Source of the DNA: Kytococcus schroeteri
GTDB taxonomy: Bacteria > Actinomycetota > Actinomycetes > Actinomycetales > Dermatophilaceae
Reading direction: 5' to 3'
Assembly: GCF_002847825.1 (NCBI RefSeq)
Contig: NZ_PKIZ01000015.1
Location: forward strand, 13,017 to 56,338
DNA: 43,322 nucleotides
Of the stretch, positions 11,451-20,291 are shown in pieces. The translations under genes were made by a program, and so were the position numbers. Below the pieces are notes generated by a model. That model ran no database searches. It saw only the letters and a list, made by a program, of their open reading frames with translations, and had not been told where the DNA came from. Numbering within the stretch: position 1 is the stretch's first letter; each line of letters begins with the position of its first letter.

Positions 11451-12829
11451 GCGCCGACCCCCGCCGAGAGGCCGCCGAGAACCTGGAGACCACTCGCCGC
11501 GTGCGGGAGGTCACCCAGGCGCTCATGGCCCGCATGCCCGAGAGCGACGTGGTGCCCACCCTGGACCGGGTGGCCCGCTGCATGGAGCTGCTGGGCGACC
11601 CGCAGCGCACCTACCGGGTGGTGCACCTGACCGGCACCAACGGCAAGACCTCCACCACCCGGATGGTGGAGCGCATCCTGCGGGAGACCGGGCTGCGCAC
11701 GGGGCGCTTCACCTCCCCGCACCTGCACGACCCGCTGGAGCGCATCAGCATCGACGGTGCGCCCATCGACCCGCGGCACTTCCTCGAGGTGTGGGACGAC
11801 GTGGCGCCCTTCATCGCCATCGTCGACGCCGAGAGCGAGGCCGCCGGCGGCCCGCCGCTGAGCTACTTCGAGTGCATCGCCGTGCTCGCCCTGGCCGCCT
11901 TCGCCGACGCCCCGGTGGACGTCGCCGTCATCGAGGTCGGCCTCGGCGGCCGCTGGGACGCCACCAACGTGGCCGACGGCGACGTCGCGGTCATCACCCC
12001 CATCGGGCTGGACCACGAGCGCTACCTCGGGGGCGACGTGCAGTCCATCGCCGCCGAGAAGGCCGGCATCGTCAAGCCCGGGGCGCGGGTGGTGGTGGCC
12101 GAGCAGGCCGAGGAGGCGCGCGCCGTCGTCGCCGACGCGGTGGAGGCCGCCGGCGCCCGCCTGGCCACGGCCGGCGTCGACTTCGGCGTCACCGAGCACG
12201 ACGTGGCCGTCGGTGGCCAGCTCGTCGGCATCCGCGGGCTGGCGGGGGAGTACGACGAACTCGTGCTGCCACTCTTCGGCCAGCACCAGGCGCAGAACCT
12301 GGCCCTGGCGGTGGCCGCCGTGGAGTCCTTCCTCGGTGACGGCCAGCAGCCGCTGGACCCCGAGCTGCTCCGCGAGGCCGTGGCCGGCATGACCGCGCCC
12401 GGCCGGCTCGAGGTGGTGCGGCGCTCGCCGACCGTGGTGGTCGACTCCGCGCACAACCCGCACGGCATGGAGACCCTGGCCCGCGCCCTGGAGGAGTCCT
12501 TCACCTTCGCCCGCCTGGTGGGCCTGGTGGCGGTCTTCGAGGACAAGGACGCCGAGGGCATGCTCTCCGCGCTGGCCCCGGCGGTGGACCACCTCGTGGT
12601 CTCGCGCAACTCCAGCCCGCGCTCCATGGAGCCCGAGGCGCTCGGCCGTTTGGCCCGGGAGCTGCTCGGCGACGACATGGTGACCGTGGTCGAGAACCTG
12701 CCCGACGCGCTCGACCTCGCCGGCTCGCTGGCCGACGAGGGCGGCGTGAGCGGCGGCGTCATCGCCACCGGCAGCATCCACACGGCTGCGGACGTGCGGA
12801 TGCTGCTGGGCACCACGGACGTCTCGTGA
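11447..12829 (+). CDS. folC: Folylpolyglutamate synthase / dihydrofolate synthase
   Basis: Adds glutamate to dihydropteroate and to reduced folates in the cytoplasm. The Mur-ligase-type P-loop GTNGKT is at 63-68, followed by TSPHL and the [21 protein letters not shown] and DSAHNPHG blocks typical of FolC. It has 460 residues, slightly longer than the E. coli protein. The start ATG shares its bases with the ileS stop. Being in the ileS operon, it may be indirectly under T-box control. DUF4233 follows after 22 bp, a gene order common in actinobacteria. Confidence 0.95.
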   Translation: MSADPRREAAENLETTRRVREVTQALMARMPESDVVPTLDRVARCMELLGDPQRTYRVVHLTGTNGKTSTTRMVERILRETGLRTGRFTSPHLHDPLERISIDGAPIDPRHFLEVWDDVAPFIAIVDAESEAAGGPPLSYFECIAVLALAAFADAPVDVAVIEVGLGGRWDATNVADGDVAVITPIGLDHERYLGGDVQSIAAEKAGIVKPGARVVVAEQAEEARAVVADAVEAAGARLATAGVDFGVTEHDVAVGGQLVGIRGLAGEYDELVLPLFGQHQAQNLALAVAAVESFLGDGQQPLDPELLREAVAGMTAPGRLEVVRRSPTVVVDSAHNPHGMETLARALEESFTFARLVGLVAVFEDKDAEGMLSALAPAVDHLVVSRNSSPRSMEPEALGRLARELLGDDMVTVVENLPDALDLAGSLADEGGVSGGVIATGSIHTAADVRMLLGTTDVS

Positions 12830-12851
12830 CCCGCGTGGGAGGATCCCCCTC

Positions 12852-13283
12852 GTGAGTTCACCCATCCCCGTGGTCGGTCCGCTGGGCAAGATGTCCCGCC
12901 GGTTCACCAGCGTCACCCTGTTCTTCCAGTCCTTCGCCGTCTTCTTCGGTGCCCTCACCGCACGGGCGCTGGCCCACGCTCGGGGTGACGTGCATTCCAC
13001 GTCCTACCTCGTCGGCGGGTCGGCGTTGGCCGTGGCCTGCCTGGTGACGATGGTGGTGCTCAAGCGCCGCTGGGGCGTCACCCTCGGGTGGGTCCTGCAG
13101 GTGCTCACCGTCCTGTGCGGCCTGGTGGAGCCGGCGATGTTCGTGGTCGCCGCGATCTTCCTCGGGCTGTGGGTGGCCGCGCTCTACTGGGGTCACCGCA
13201 TGGATGAGCTCACCCGGCAGTTCGCCGCCCGCCACGGCGGCACCGGGGCCGCGCAGGAGAACTCCACGGAAGGTGGTCGGTGA
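12852..13283 (+). CDS. DUF4233 family membrane protein
   Basis: A 143-residue integral membrane protein with about four hydrophobic segments (roughly 23-42, 52-68, 77-91 and 96-113) and a hydrophilic C-terminal tail. It matches the DUF4233 family, which is found in actinobacteria next to folC. Its function is not known. The start GTG at 12852 is preceded by GGGAGG, with a rather long spacing. Its stop codon overlaps the uppP start, so the two are probably translated together. Confidence 0.85.
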   Translation: MSSPIPVVGPLGKMSRRFTSVTLFFQSFAVFFGALTARALAHARGDVHSTSYLVGGSALAVACLVTMVVLKRRWGVTLGWVLQVLTVLCGLVEPAMFVVAAIFLGLWVAALYWGHRMDELTRQFAARHGGTGAAQENSTEGGR

Positions 13284-14128
13284 TGGGTTGGCTCGAGGCG
13301 ATCGTGCTGGGACTGGTGCAGGGGCTCACGGAGTTCCTGCCCATCTCCTCCAGCGCGCACCTGTCGGTGGTGGGGCGGTTCTTCGGTGACGAGGACCCCG
13401 GAGCGGCGTTCACCGCCATCACGCAGCTGGGCACCGAGGCCGCGGTGCTCATCTACTTCCGCAAGGACATCGCCACCATCGTCACCAAGTGGTTCAAGGC
13501 GTTGGCCGGGAAGGTGCCGCACAGCGACCCGGACGTGCGGATGGGGTGGCTGGTGATCGTGGGCACCCTGCCGATCGGCCTGCTCGGCGTGCTCTTCCAG
13601 GACCTCATCGAGACCAAGCTGCGCAACCTGTGGCTCACCGCCTCGATGCTGCTGGTGTTCGCCCTGGTGATCGGCGTGGCCGACCGGCTGGCCGCGCGCC
13701 GTCCGCAGGGCGAGGCCAAGGAGCTCCAGCAGCTCAGCTGGGGCGACGGCCTGAAGTTCGGCCTGTGGCAGTCCCTGGCGCTCATCCCGGGCGTCTCGCG
13801 CTCCGGTGGCACCATCGCCGGTGGTCTGTTCATGGGCTACTCGCGTGTGGCCGCCGCCCGCTACTCGTTCCTGCTGGCCATCCCGGCGGTGCTGGCCTCG
13901 GGCCTCATGCAGGTGGTGAAGATCGCCGACGACCCGGTGGCGCCGCAGTGGGGCCCGATCGTCGTGGCCACGCTCATCAGCTTCGTCGTGGGCTACGCGG
14001 TCATCGCCTGGCTGCTGCGCTACATCTCGAGCCACGACTTCACCGCCTTCGTGGTGTACCGCATCGTGCTGGCCCTGGTGCTCTTCGGCCTGCTGGGCAC
14101 CGGCACGCTCTCGGCGACGGGCGCCTGA
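13283..14128 (+). CDS. uppP: Undecaprenyl-diphosphatase UppP/BacA
   Basis: Removes phosphate from undecaprenyl pyrophosphate at the membrane, recycling the lipid carrier of peptidoglycan synthesis; overexpression of the family gives bacitracin resistance. The two signature blocks are present: LTEFLPISSSAHL at residues 15-27 and PGVSRSGGT in the second half. About eight membrane helices are expected in 281 residues. I chose the ATG at 13283; a GTG one codon earlier (13280) is equally possible. The gene lies between DUF4233 and ndk, where actinobacteria often have folC-DUF4233-ndk without uppP. A strong terminator follows. Confidence 0.95.
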   Translation: MGWLEAIVLGLVQGLTEFLPISSSAHLSVVGRFFGDEDPGAAFTAITQLGTEAAVLIYFRKDIATIVTKWFKALAGKVPHSDPDVRMGWLVIVGTLPIGLLGVLFQDLIETKLRNLWLTASMLLVFALVIGVADRLAARRPQGEAKELQQLSWGDGLKFGLWQSLALIPGVSRSGGTIAGGLFMGYSRVAAARYSFLLAIPAVLASGLMQVVKIADDPVAPQWGPIVVATLISFVVGYAVIAWLLRYISSHDFTAFVVYRIVLALVLFGLLGTGTLSATGA

Positions 14129-14171
14129 GTCGCGGACGCCCCGACGCGGGGGCCGCGCCCCTGCACGACCG

Positions 14172-14209
14172 GCGAGCCGGCGGTGCCCCCACGGGCGCCG
14201 TCGGCTCGC
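14172..14209 (+). terminator. Terminator after uppP
   Basis: Arms 14172-14188 and 14193-14209 form a 17-bp stem with two wobble pairs and a 4-nt loop. It ends the ileS-folC-DUF4233-uppP transcript just before the ndk promoter. Confidence 0.75.
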
Positions 14210-14213
14210 TGGC

Positions 14214-14219
14214 TAGGGT
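14214..14219 (+). promoter_or_regulatory. -10 element of a leaderless ndk promoter
   Basis: TAGGGT is six nt upstream of the ndk GTG, so the transcript would start at or next to the start codon. No ribosome site is present, which supports a leaderless mRNA. Confidence 0.55.
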
Positions 14220-14225
14220 GGGTCC

Positions 14226-14678
14226 GTGACCACGACTGCAGCTGACACGAACGAGACCATCGAGCGATCCCTGGTGCTGGTGAAGCCCGACGGCTACCGC
14301 CGCGGCCTCACCGGACAGGTGCTGGCCCGCATCGAGGCCAAGGGCTACCGCCTGGCCGCCCTGACGGTGGTGGAGGCCACCCGTGAGCAGTTGGCCGCCC
14401 ACTACGCCGAGCACGAGGGCAAGCCCTTCTACGAGCCGCTCATGGAGTTCATGGCCTCCGGCCCGCTGGTGGCCGCCGTCGTGGAGGGCCACGGCTGCAT
14501 CCCCGGCTTCCGTGCGCTGGCCGGTGCCACCAACCCCACCGAGGCGGCCCCGGGCTCCATCCGCGGCGACCTGGGTCGTGACTGGGGCCTGAAGGTGCAG
14601 CAGAACATCGTGCACGGCTCGGACTCGCCGGAGTCCGCCGAGCGCGAGATCGCCATCTGGTTCCCGCAGGGGGTGTGA
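14226..14678 (+). CDS. ndk: Nucleoside diphosphate kinase
   Basis: Transfers the gamma phosphate between nucleoside tri- and diphosphates through a phosphohistidine. The catalytic His130 lies in NIVHGSDS, and the N-terminal VKPDGYRRGLTG and the GATNP loop are as in the family. It has 150 residues, about 12 more than usual because of an N-terminal extension (MTTTAADTNE). Start is GTG, probably on a leaderless mRNA. It is a single-gene unit bounded by hairpins on both sides. Confidence 0.97.
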   Translation: MTTTAADTNETIERSLVLVKPDGYRRGLTGQVLARIEAKGYRLAALTVVEATREQLAAHYAEHEGKPFYEPLMEFMASGPLVAAVVEGHGCIPGFRALAGATNPTEAAPGSIRGDLGRDWGLKVQQNIVHGSDSPESAEREIAIWFPQGV

Positions 14679-14705
14679 CCTCCCTGACGCCCACGGAAGC
14701 GGGCT

Positions 14706-14731
14706 CCGCCGGCCGGTTCTCCGGCCGGCGG
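14706..14731 (+). terminator. Terminator after ndk
   Basis: Perfect 11-bp GC stem (14706-14716 with 14721-14731) and a TTCT loop, 27 nt after the ndk stop and just before the mreB start region. Confidence 0.7.
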
Positions 14732-14745
14732 TCTCGGGAGGGACA

Positions 14746-14751
14746 TACGAT
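14746..14751 (+). promoter_or_regulatory. Putative -10 element for the mre operon
   Basis: TACGAT is seven nt before the ATG at 14759 and would give a leaderless start there. It overlaps the alternative ATG at 14750, which instead uses the GGGAGGG site at 14736-14742; only one of the two readings can be right. Confidence 0.35.
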
Positions 14752-15790
14752 GCCGCCCATGACTTCGAGTTGGCAGCGCCTGCGCGGTGGTGACCTGGCG
14801 GTGGACCTGGGGACCTCGCGGACCCGGATCTGGCGCAAGGGCAGGGGCATCGCCCTGGACGAGCCGTCGCTGCTGGCGGTCGAGGGGGGCACGGGCAAGG
14901 TGCTCGCCGCCGGTGAGCGCGCCCGCGGCCTCATCGGCCGTACCCCGGCGCACGTGCACATCATGCGCCCGGTCCGCGACGGCGTGATCGTCGACGCGGA
15001 CGTCGCCGAGTCGATGCTGCGCACCTTCGTCGACCAGGTGCACTCCAGCTGGCTGAACCGCCCCCGCGTGGTGGTCGCCACCCCCTCGCAGATCACCGCC
15101 GTGGAGCGCCGCGCCGTCGAGGAGACGGTCCTGCGCTCCGGCGCCCGCGAGGTCTTCATCGTGGAGCAGGGCATGGTCGCGGCCATCGGGGCCGGGCTGC
15201 CGGTCAACGACGAGCAGGCCTCGATGGTGCTCGACCTCGGCGGCGGCACCGCCGACGGGGCCATCACGGCCCTGGGCGGCATCGTCCGTTCGGGCTCGGC
15301 CCGGGTGGGCGGTGACGACCTCAGCGAGGCCGTCCGCGACTGGCTGCGCACCGAGCACCACCTGCTGCTGGGGGAGCGCACGGCCCAGGACCTCGTGGCC
15401 CAGGTGGGCTCGGCGGTGCCGCAGCGCGAGGAGGCCACGGCCCGCGTGCACGGCCGTGACCTGCGCACCGGCCTGCCCGAGACGGTGGACGTCACCGGGG
15501 CCGCGGTCCGCGAGGCCATGGCGGCGCCGCTGGACGGCATCGCCGCCTTCGCCCGCAGCCTGGTGGACCAGTGCCCGCCGGACCTGGCCGGTGACGTCAC
15601 CGGCCGTGGCGTGGTGCTCACCGGTGGGGTGGCCCTGCTGCGCGGCATCGACCAGCGCCTCTCCCGCGAGCTGGCCCTGCCGGTGCACGTGGCCAAGGAC
15701 CCGCAGCGGGCGGTGATCCGCGGTGCGGGGCGGTGCATCGACGACCTGGCGCGCCTGCGCCGCATCGTGGTCGGGGAGCAGCGGTACTGA
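14750..15790 (+). CDS. mreB: MreB-like rod-shape actin homologue (divergent)
   Basis: Bacterial actin that polymerises under the membrane and directs lateral wall synthesis with MreC, MreD and PBP2. The 346-residue protein has the phosphate-1 loop LAVDLGTSRTRIW, IGRTP, RPVRDGVI, PRVVVATPSQITAVERRAVEE, DLGGGTADGAI and the C-terminal LTGGVALLRG. Several positions differ from ordinary MreB: the strongly conserved IEEPMAAAIG is VEQGMVAAIG here (Glu139-Gln140-Gly141), and the nucleotide loop reads GGTADG. The ATG at 14750 has GGGAGGG seven nt upstream; the ATG at 14759 is the alternative. Its stop overlaps mreC by one base. It could be an Mbl-type paralogue instead of the main MreB. Confidence 0.88.
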   Translation: MPPMTSSWQRLRGGDLAVDLGTSRTRIWRKGRGIALDEPSLLAVEGGTGKVLAAGERARGLIGRTPAHVHIMRPVRDGVIVDADVAESMLRTFVDQVHSSWLNRPRVVVATPSQITAVERRAVEETVLRSGAREVFIVEQGMVAAIGAGLPVNDEQASMVLDLGGGTADGAITALGGIVRSGSARVGGDDLSEAVRDWLRTEHHLLLGERTAQDLVAQVGSAVPQREEATARVHGRDLRTGLPETVDVTGAAVREAMAAPLDGIAAFARSLVDQCPPDLAGDVTGRGVVLTGGVALLRGIDQRLSRELALPVHVAKDPQRAVIRGAGRCIDDLARLRRIVVGEQRY

Positions 15791-16992
15791 TGGCCGACCG
15801 CATCCGTCCGTACTCCGGTGACCGTCGGGTGCGGGGCCGGCGCCGGGGTGACTCCCAGCGCCGCGTCCCCGTGGGCGTGGTCCGCCGGGAGGGCCTCACC
15901 GGCCGCCGGCTGGGCATGCAGCAGCGGGACCGCTCCGCCGAGCGCCGCGCGTGGGCGGGGCCCCTGGCGGCCCTGGCCCTCACCCTCGCCGCCGTGGGGG
16001 TCGACGCGGTGTCCCCGGCGGTGCTCGACCCCGTGCGCAGTGCCTCGGAGGTGGCCTTCGCCCCCCTGCAGCGCGCGATGGTGGTGCCGCCCACCGACGA
16101 GCTGCAGGCCGTGGAGTCCGAGCGCGACCGTCTGGCCGACGAGCTGCGCGCCCAGCGCGAGAAGAACCGGCTGGACTCCGCCGCCGTGGGGCTGTTCGAC
16201 TCCGAGGTGGTGGCCGGACGTGAGCTGACCCCGGCCCGCGTCATCGGGTTCACCGCGGCCACGGCCACCTCGCCGGACCGCCGCGTCACCCTCGACGTGG
16301 GCTCGCGCGACGGCGTGGAGCCCGACCTCACCGTGGTCTCCCGCCGGGGCCTGGTGGGCCGCGTTGTCTCGGTGACCGACTGGACGAGCGAGGTGATGGT
16401 CCTCGGTGACCCGGCGCTGTCCCTGGGCGTCCGCTCCTCCTCCGGCGCGATGGGGGTGCTCTCGGCCACCGCGCCCCCCGGCACGCCCGCCCGCCAGGCC
16501 AACCAGCTGACCCTGCAGGCCTTCGAGCCGGGCACCTTCAAGGAGGGTGACCTGCTCACCACGCTGGGTGGGGCCAACAGCCCGTTCGTCTCCGGCGTGG
16601 CCGTCGGCCGCGTGGCCTCGATCGACCCGGACAAGGGCCAGCTCCAGGAGACGGCCGTGGTGCGCCCCGGGGTGCAGGTCTCCACTCTCGAGGTGGTGGG
16701 CGTGCTGAGCACCGCCGAGCGCGACCGCTCGCGCGAGACCACCACGCTGCCGGAGTCGCAGCCCAGCCCGTCGGGCCCGGACGCCTCGCCGGGCGGTGAC
16801 GCCTCGGCGGACCCGTCCTCCCAGCCGTCCTCCAGCGGGGACCAGACCGGTCCGCTGGACGGCAACCCGAGCGACGACGAGTCGGTGCTCGTGGACCCCT
16901 CGGCCCCGGTGGACCAGCCCACCGACGCCCCGAGCGACGCCGCCCGCCCGGACGCCCAGCCCGCCTCGCCGACCCCCACCGGAGCCCCGTGA
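15790..16992 (+). CDS. mreC: Rod shape-determining protein MreC
   Basis: A bitopic membrane protein that links the MreB filament to the periplasmic wall enzymes. It has an Arg-rich cytoplasmic N-terminus of about 55 residues, one membrane helix at roughly 57-75, a heptad-like coiled coil (DELQAVESERDRLADELRAQ) and the paired beta domains with DVGSRDGVEPDLTVVSRRGLVGRV. After about residue 310 comes a Ser/Pro/Asp/Gly-rich tail of some 90 residues with no expected fold. The start ATG overlaps the mreB stop (TGATG). Length is 400 residues, longer than E. coli MreC because of the two extensions. Confidence 0.93.
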   Translation: MADRIRPYSGDRRVRGRRRGDSQRRVPVGVVRREGLTGRRLGMQQRDRSAERRAWAGPLAALALTLAAVGVDAVSPAVLDPVRSASEVAFAPLQRAMVVPPTDELQAVESERDRLADELRAQREKNRLDSAAVGLFDSEVVAGRELTPARVIGFTAATATSPDRRVTLDVGSRDGVEPDLTVVSRRGLVGRVVSVTDWTSEVMVLGDPALSLGVRSSSGAMGVLSATAPPGTPARQANQLTLQAFEPGTFKEGDLLTTLGGANSPFVSGVAVGRVASIDPDKGQLQETAVVRPGVQVSTLEVVGVLSTAERDRSRETTTLPESQPSPSGPDASPGGDASADPSSQPSSSGDQTGPLDGNPSDDESVLVDPSAPVDQPTDAPSDAARPDAQPASPTPTGAP

Positions 16993-17480
16993 TGCGTTTC
17001 ATGATCGGCCTCATCCGCGTCGTGGCCATGGTGCTGCTGGCGGTCGTGACCACCGGTCTGCTGCCGCGGGTGTCCTTCCCCGCGCCGGACCTGCTGCTGC
17101 TCGTGGTGCTGGCAGTGGCCCTGCTGCGTGGTGCGCGGTCGGGCCTCGTGTGGGGCCTGGTGGCCGGCTGGCTGGTGGACCTCGTGCCGCCGGGCGCCGG
17201 GGTGGCCGGTGCCACCGCCCTCACCTACGGCCTGGTGGCCTGGGCGGCCGGCTCCTTCGCGGCCACCGTGCGCCGCTCGTGGTTGCTCACCTCGGTGACC
17301 GTCGCCGTGGCGGCGCTGGCCGTGCAGGGCGTGCGCTGGGTCATGGCCCTGGCCCTGCAGAAGCCGACCGGCGACACCGTCGACCCGTGGGCCTGGCTGC
17401 TCACCGCGCTGCTGGGCGTGGTGGTGGTGCCCACCCTGATGCACCTGGAGAACGCTGCCCTGACGAGGAACGCCACGTGA
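16989..17480 (+). CDS. mreD: Rod shape-determining protein MreD
   Basis: A small integral membrane partner of MreC with about five hydrophobic helices in 163 residues. The sequence FPAPDLLLLVVLAVALLRG and the GLVAGWLVDLVPPG segment match MreD. The GTG at 16989 overlaps the mreC stop; an ATG follows in the next codon and may be the true start. The gene overlaps both neighbours, so stoichiometry is likely kept by translational coupling. Confidence 0.9.
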   Translation: MMRFMIGLIRVVAMVLLAVVTTGLLPRVSFPAPDLLLLVVLAVALLRGARSGLVWGLVAGWLVDLVPPGAGVAGATALTYGLVAWAAGSFAATVRRSWLLTSVTVAVAALAVQGVRWVMALALQKPTGDTVDPWAWLLTALLGVVVVPTLMHLENAALTRNAT

Positions 17481-19744
17481 TGCAGATCCTGAGGACCGCC
17501 CGCCGCCGCACCGTGATCATGGGGGTGCTGGTGCTCGTGGCGCTGCTCGTGCTCGGTGGACGCATGGCCCAGATGCAGGTGGTGCAGCACGACCGGTACG
17601 CGACCGCGGCGCAGACCACCAACACCCGCTCGATCGTGCACCCGGCGGTGCGTGGCCGCATCCTGGCCGCCGACGGCACCCCCTTCGTGCGCAACGTGGC
17701 GCACTCCACGGTGACCATCGACCCGCAGGTGATGCGCGAGCAGGAGGACAAGGGGCGCGGCATCGTGGAGGCCGTGGCCACCGAGCTGGGGCAGGACCCC
17801 GACACGCTGTGGGGCCGCACCCGCACCTGCGGCGCCAAGGACGCGCCCCGCCCGCCGCGCTGCAACTCCGGTGGCGCCTACCAGCCCATCACCATGGCCC
17901 AGGGCGTGGACCCGGTGAAGCTGCTGCCGCTGCTGGAGCGCCCCGAGGACTACCCGGGCGTCAAGGTGGACGCCACCGCCGAGCGCGGCTGGCCCAAGCC
18001 GAAGGGTGCCCTGGCGGCCCAGACCTTGGGCTACCTGACGCGCGTGAGCGCCGAGGACCTCAAGGGGCGCGACGACCTGCAGTCCACGGCCATGATCGGC
18101 CGCGACGGGCTGGAGGCCTTCTACGACGGCGACCTGCGCGGCCGCAACGGCGTCACCAAGGTGGCCGTCTCCCCGGCCGGCCGCTTCCTCGAGGAGATCA
18201 GCCACACCGAGCCGCAGGCCGGTCTGGACGTGCGCACCCACCTGGTCCCGGAGGTGCAGCGCGTGGCCGAGGAGGCACTCGCGCAGGCCAGCCAGGCCGC
18301 GGCGCGCAAGAACGGGGCGACCCAGCCGGGCGACAAGGGCAGCGCCAAGACCGGTGCTGCGCTGGTCATGGACGTCGAGACCGGGGGAGTGGTCGCCTCG
18401 GCGAGCCTGCCGGGCTACAACCCGGAGGTCTGGAAGGGCGGCGTGGACTCCCAGCAGCTGGAGCAGCTGGTGGACGAGGACGGTGGGGTGCCGCTGACGA
18501 ACAAGCTCGTCTCCTCGGTCTTCCCGCCGGCCTCGACCTTCAAGGCCGTCTCGCTGCCGACCGCCTTCAGCCAGGGGCTGGACGCGAAGGAGATGTACAG
18601 CTGCCCGGCCCGCGTCAAGATCGGTGACCGCTACTTCCGCAACTTCGAGTCCAAGGAGCACGGCGACCTCACGCTGCAGCAGATCATCGAGGTCTCCTGC
18701 GACACCGCCTTCTACCGCTGGTCCTTCCGCACCTGGCGCGGACTGGGCGGCCTCAACGCCAAGGACGTGGCCGACCCCTACGTGGAGATGGCCCGCGGCT
18801 TCGGCCTGGGCTCGCGCACCGGCATCGACCTCCCGCACGAGTCGGCCGGCCGCATCCCGGACCGCGAGTGGAAGCTGGCCTACTGGGAGTCCCTCAAGGA
18901 GGGCTACTGCAAGCGGGCGGAGACCGGGTACACCAAGAAGGAGGTGCCCGACGCCCAGAAGCGCAAGGAGCTCAAGGAGAGCGCGCAGGAGTTCTGCCTG
19001 CGTGGGTACCAGTACCGCGGCGGTGACGCGGTGAACTTCTCCATCGGCCAGGGTGACGTCTCCACCACCCCCCTGCAGATGGCCGTGGTCTACGCCGCCA
19101 TCGCCAACGGGGGCAACGTCATCGAGCCGCGGCTGGCCAAGGAGGCGGTGGACGTCGACGGCAAGGTCGCCAAGACCTACGACACCACCGTCCGCCAGCG
19201 GGTCGGCTTCACCGAGGAGTCGCTGCGAGTGCTCCGCGAGGGCCTCGAGGGCGTGATGACCCGGGGTACCGCGTCGTGGGCCTTCAAGGACTGGGACAAC
19301 GCGCGCCACCCCCTGGCCGGCAAGACGGGGACCGCTGAGGTGGCCAACCAGGCGCCCACCTCCTGGTTCGTCAGCTACGACGCCGGTCAGAAGTCGAAGT
19401 ACGTGGTGCTCGTGGTGCTCGGCGACTCGGGGACCGGTAGCGAGTACGCGGCGCCGGTTGCGCGCTCCATCTGGAACACGATGAAGACGCAGGGCCTGCT
19501 CGAGGCCAACGGAGCGGACGCCCCCGTCTCGTCGGCCGACACGAAGGCCGACATCGAGGCCGCCACGAAGCGCGCCGAGGAGGCCAAGGCCCGGACCGTG
19601 ACCGTCAAGGACGTCACCAAGGAGTCCCTCGTGGGGCCGGTGGACACGGAGTTCCAGGACGGCGGGGCACCCGCCGACGCGCCCACGGAGAACCCGTCGG
19701 CGTCGGCCGCCCCGGAGGCGGCCGTGGGGCGCACCCGTCAGTGA
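17480..19744 (+). CDS. mrdA: Penicillin-binding protein 2 (class B transpeptidase)
   Basis: A class B PBP that crosslinks peptidoglycan during elongation. An N-terminal membrane anchor at about 14-30 is followed by the pedestal domain ([13 protein letters not shown]) and the transpeptidase domain. The catalytic motifs are STFK (Ser352-Lys355), SCD (Ser406) and KTGT (Lys615), so it should be active. The 754-residue length is above the family norm: two Cys-containing, Lys-rich insertions lie around residues 114-133 and 470-510, and a charged, Ala/Pro-rich tail of about 80 residues follows the last motif. It is the last gene of the mre operon; the RodA glycosyltransferase gene that usually follows is missing, and rpsO comes next. 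Confidence 0.94.
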   Translation: MQILRTARRRTVIMGVLVLVALLVLGGRMAQMQVVQHDRYATAAQTTNTRSIVHPAVRGRILAADGTPFVRNVAHSTVTIDPQVMREQEDKGRGIVEAVATELGQDPDTLWGRTRTCGAKDAPRPPRCNSGGAYQPITMAQGVDPVKLLPLLERPEDYPGVKVDATAERGWPKPKGALAAQTLGYLTRVSAEDLKGRDDLQSTAMIGRDGLEAFYDGDLRGRNGVTKVAVSPAGRFLEEISHTEPQAGLDVRTHLVPEVQRVAEEALAQASQAAARKNGATQPGDKGSAKTGAALVMDVETGGVVASASLPGYNPEVWKGGVDSQQLEQLVDEDGGVPLTNKLVSSVFPPASTFKAVSLPTAFSQGLDAKEMYSCPARVKIGDRYFRNFESKEHGDLTLQQIIEVSCDTAFYRWSFRTWRGLGGLNAKDVADPYVEMARGFGLGSRTGIDLPHESAGRIPDREWKLAYWESLKEGYCKRAETGYTKKEVPDAQKRKELKESAQEFCLRGYQYRGGDAVNFSIGQGDVSTTPLQMAVVYAAIANGGNVIEPRLAKEAVDVDGKVAKTYDTTVRQRVGFTEESLRVLREGLEGVMTRGTASWAFKDWDNARHPLAGKTGTAEVANQAPTSWFVSYDAGQKSKYVVLVVLGDSGTGSEYAAPVARSIWNTMKTQGLLEANGADAPVSSADTKADIEAATKRAEEAKARTVTVKDVTKESLVGPVDTEFQDGGAPADAPTENPSASAAPEAAVGRTRQ

Positions 19745-19750
19745 TAAGGT
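19745..19750 (+). promoter_or_regulatory. Putative -10 element for rpsO
   Basis: TAAGGT begins right after the mrdA stop and lies inside the palindrome AAGGTG-A-CACCTT (19746-19758). Transcription would start near 19757, giving a leader of about 80 nt. Confidence 0.5.
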
Positions 19751-19838
19751 GACACCTTGCCGTTCGATCGGCCGCGGACGCCGAATGCCCCGGAGAACAG
19801 GCCCGGGCGCGCCGCGCAACGACCCTGAGGAGTCACGC

Positions 19839-20111
19839 TTGACCACGCTGGACGCTGCCAAGAAGAAGTCCATCATCGAGGAGTACGCCACCACCGAGGG
19901 TGACACCGGGTCGCCGGAGGTGCAGGTCGCCCTGCTCACGCAGCGCATCAAGGACCTGACCGAGCACTCCCGTCAGCACAAGCACGACCACCACACCCGT
20001 CGTGGCCTGCTGCTGCTGGTGGGTCGCCGCAAGCGCCTGCTGCGCTACCTGGAGTCCACCGACATCGAGCGCTACCGTGCGCTGATCAAGAAGCTCGGCC
20101 TGCGCCGCTGA
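19839..20111 (+). CDS. rpsO: 30S ribosomal protein S15
   Basis: A primary binder of the 16S rRNA central domain in 30S assembly. The 90-residue product contains the typical [20 protein letters not shown] start and [15 protein letters not shown] end, matching the usual 89-residue length. The start is TTG at 19839: TGAGGAG lies at 19826-19832 with 6-nt spacing, and only this start gives the family N-terminus. The frame is open further upstream but that part resembles no S15. The leader could be a target for S15 autocontrol, as known in E. coli, but I cannot identify a specific fold. Confidence 0.96.
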   Translation: MTTLDAAKKKSIIEEYATTEGDTGSPEVQVALLTQRIKDLTEHSRQHKHDHHTRRGLLLLVGRRKRLLRYLESTDIERYRALIKKLGLRR

Positions 20112-20129
20112 AAGAGCTCTCTGCCGACT

Positions 20130-20153
20130 GCGGCCCCCCCGGGGGCCGCTTTT
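20130..20153 (+). terminator. Rho-independent terminator between rpsO and pnp
   Basis: An 8- to 9-bp GC stem (20130-20138 with 20141-20149) is followed by TTTT, the only hairpin in this window with a clear U-tract. Some read-through into pnp is likely, as in the E. coli rpsO-pnp operon. Confidence 0.8.
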
Positions 20154-20172
20154 GGTATGAGTAGAGGGGGTC

Positions 20173-20267
20173 GGCCGGTCCGACCGGCCTCCTCGTGACC
20201 CGTCGCACCACGCGCCGGGAGGAACACCGGACCACCAGACACACGGCACAACGACGATGCCCGTGTG
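20173..20267 (+). promoter_or_regulatory. Structured 5' leader of pnp (two hairpins)
   Basis: Two stems can be drawn: 20173-20179 with 20183-20189, and 20240-20246 with 20261-20267 extended by two pairs past a bulge. In E. coli the pnp leader is cut by RNase III and then degraded by PNPase; a similar loop is possible here but is only inferred. I see no clear pnp promoter. Confidence 0.35.
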
Positions 20268-20291
20268 CTGACCAACAGAAGGGAGGACCCC

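Noticed and set aside
16796..17479. Longer start for mrdA
   Set aside because: The open frame runs through mreC and mreD in another frame. The PBP2 anchor begins at 17480, where the ATG overlaps the mreD stop.
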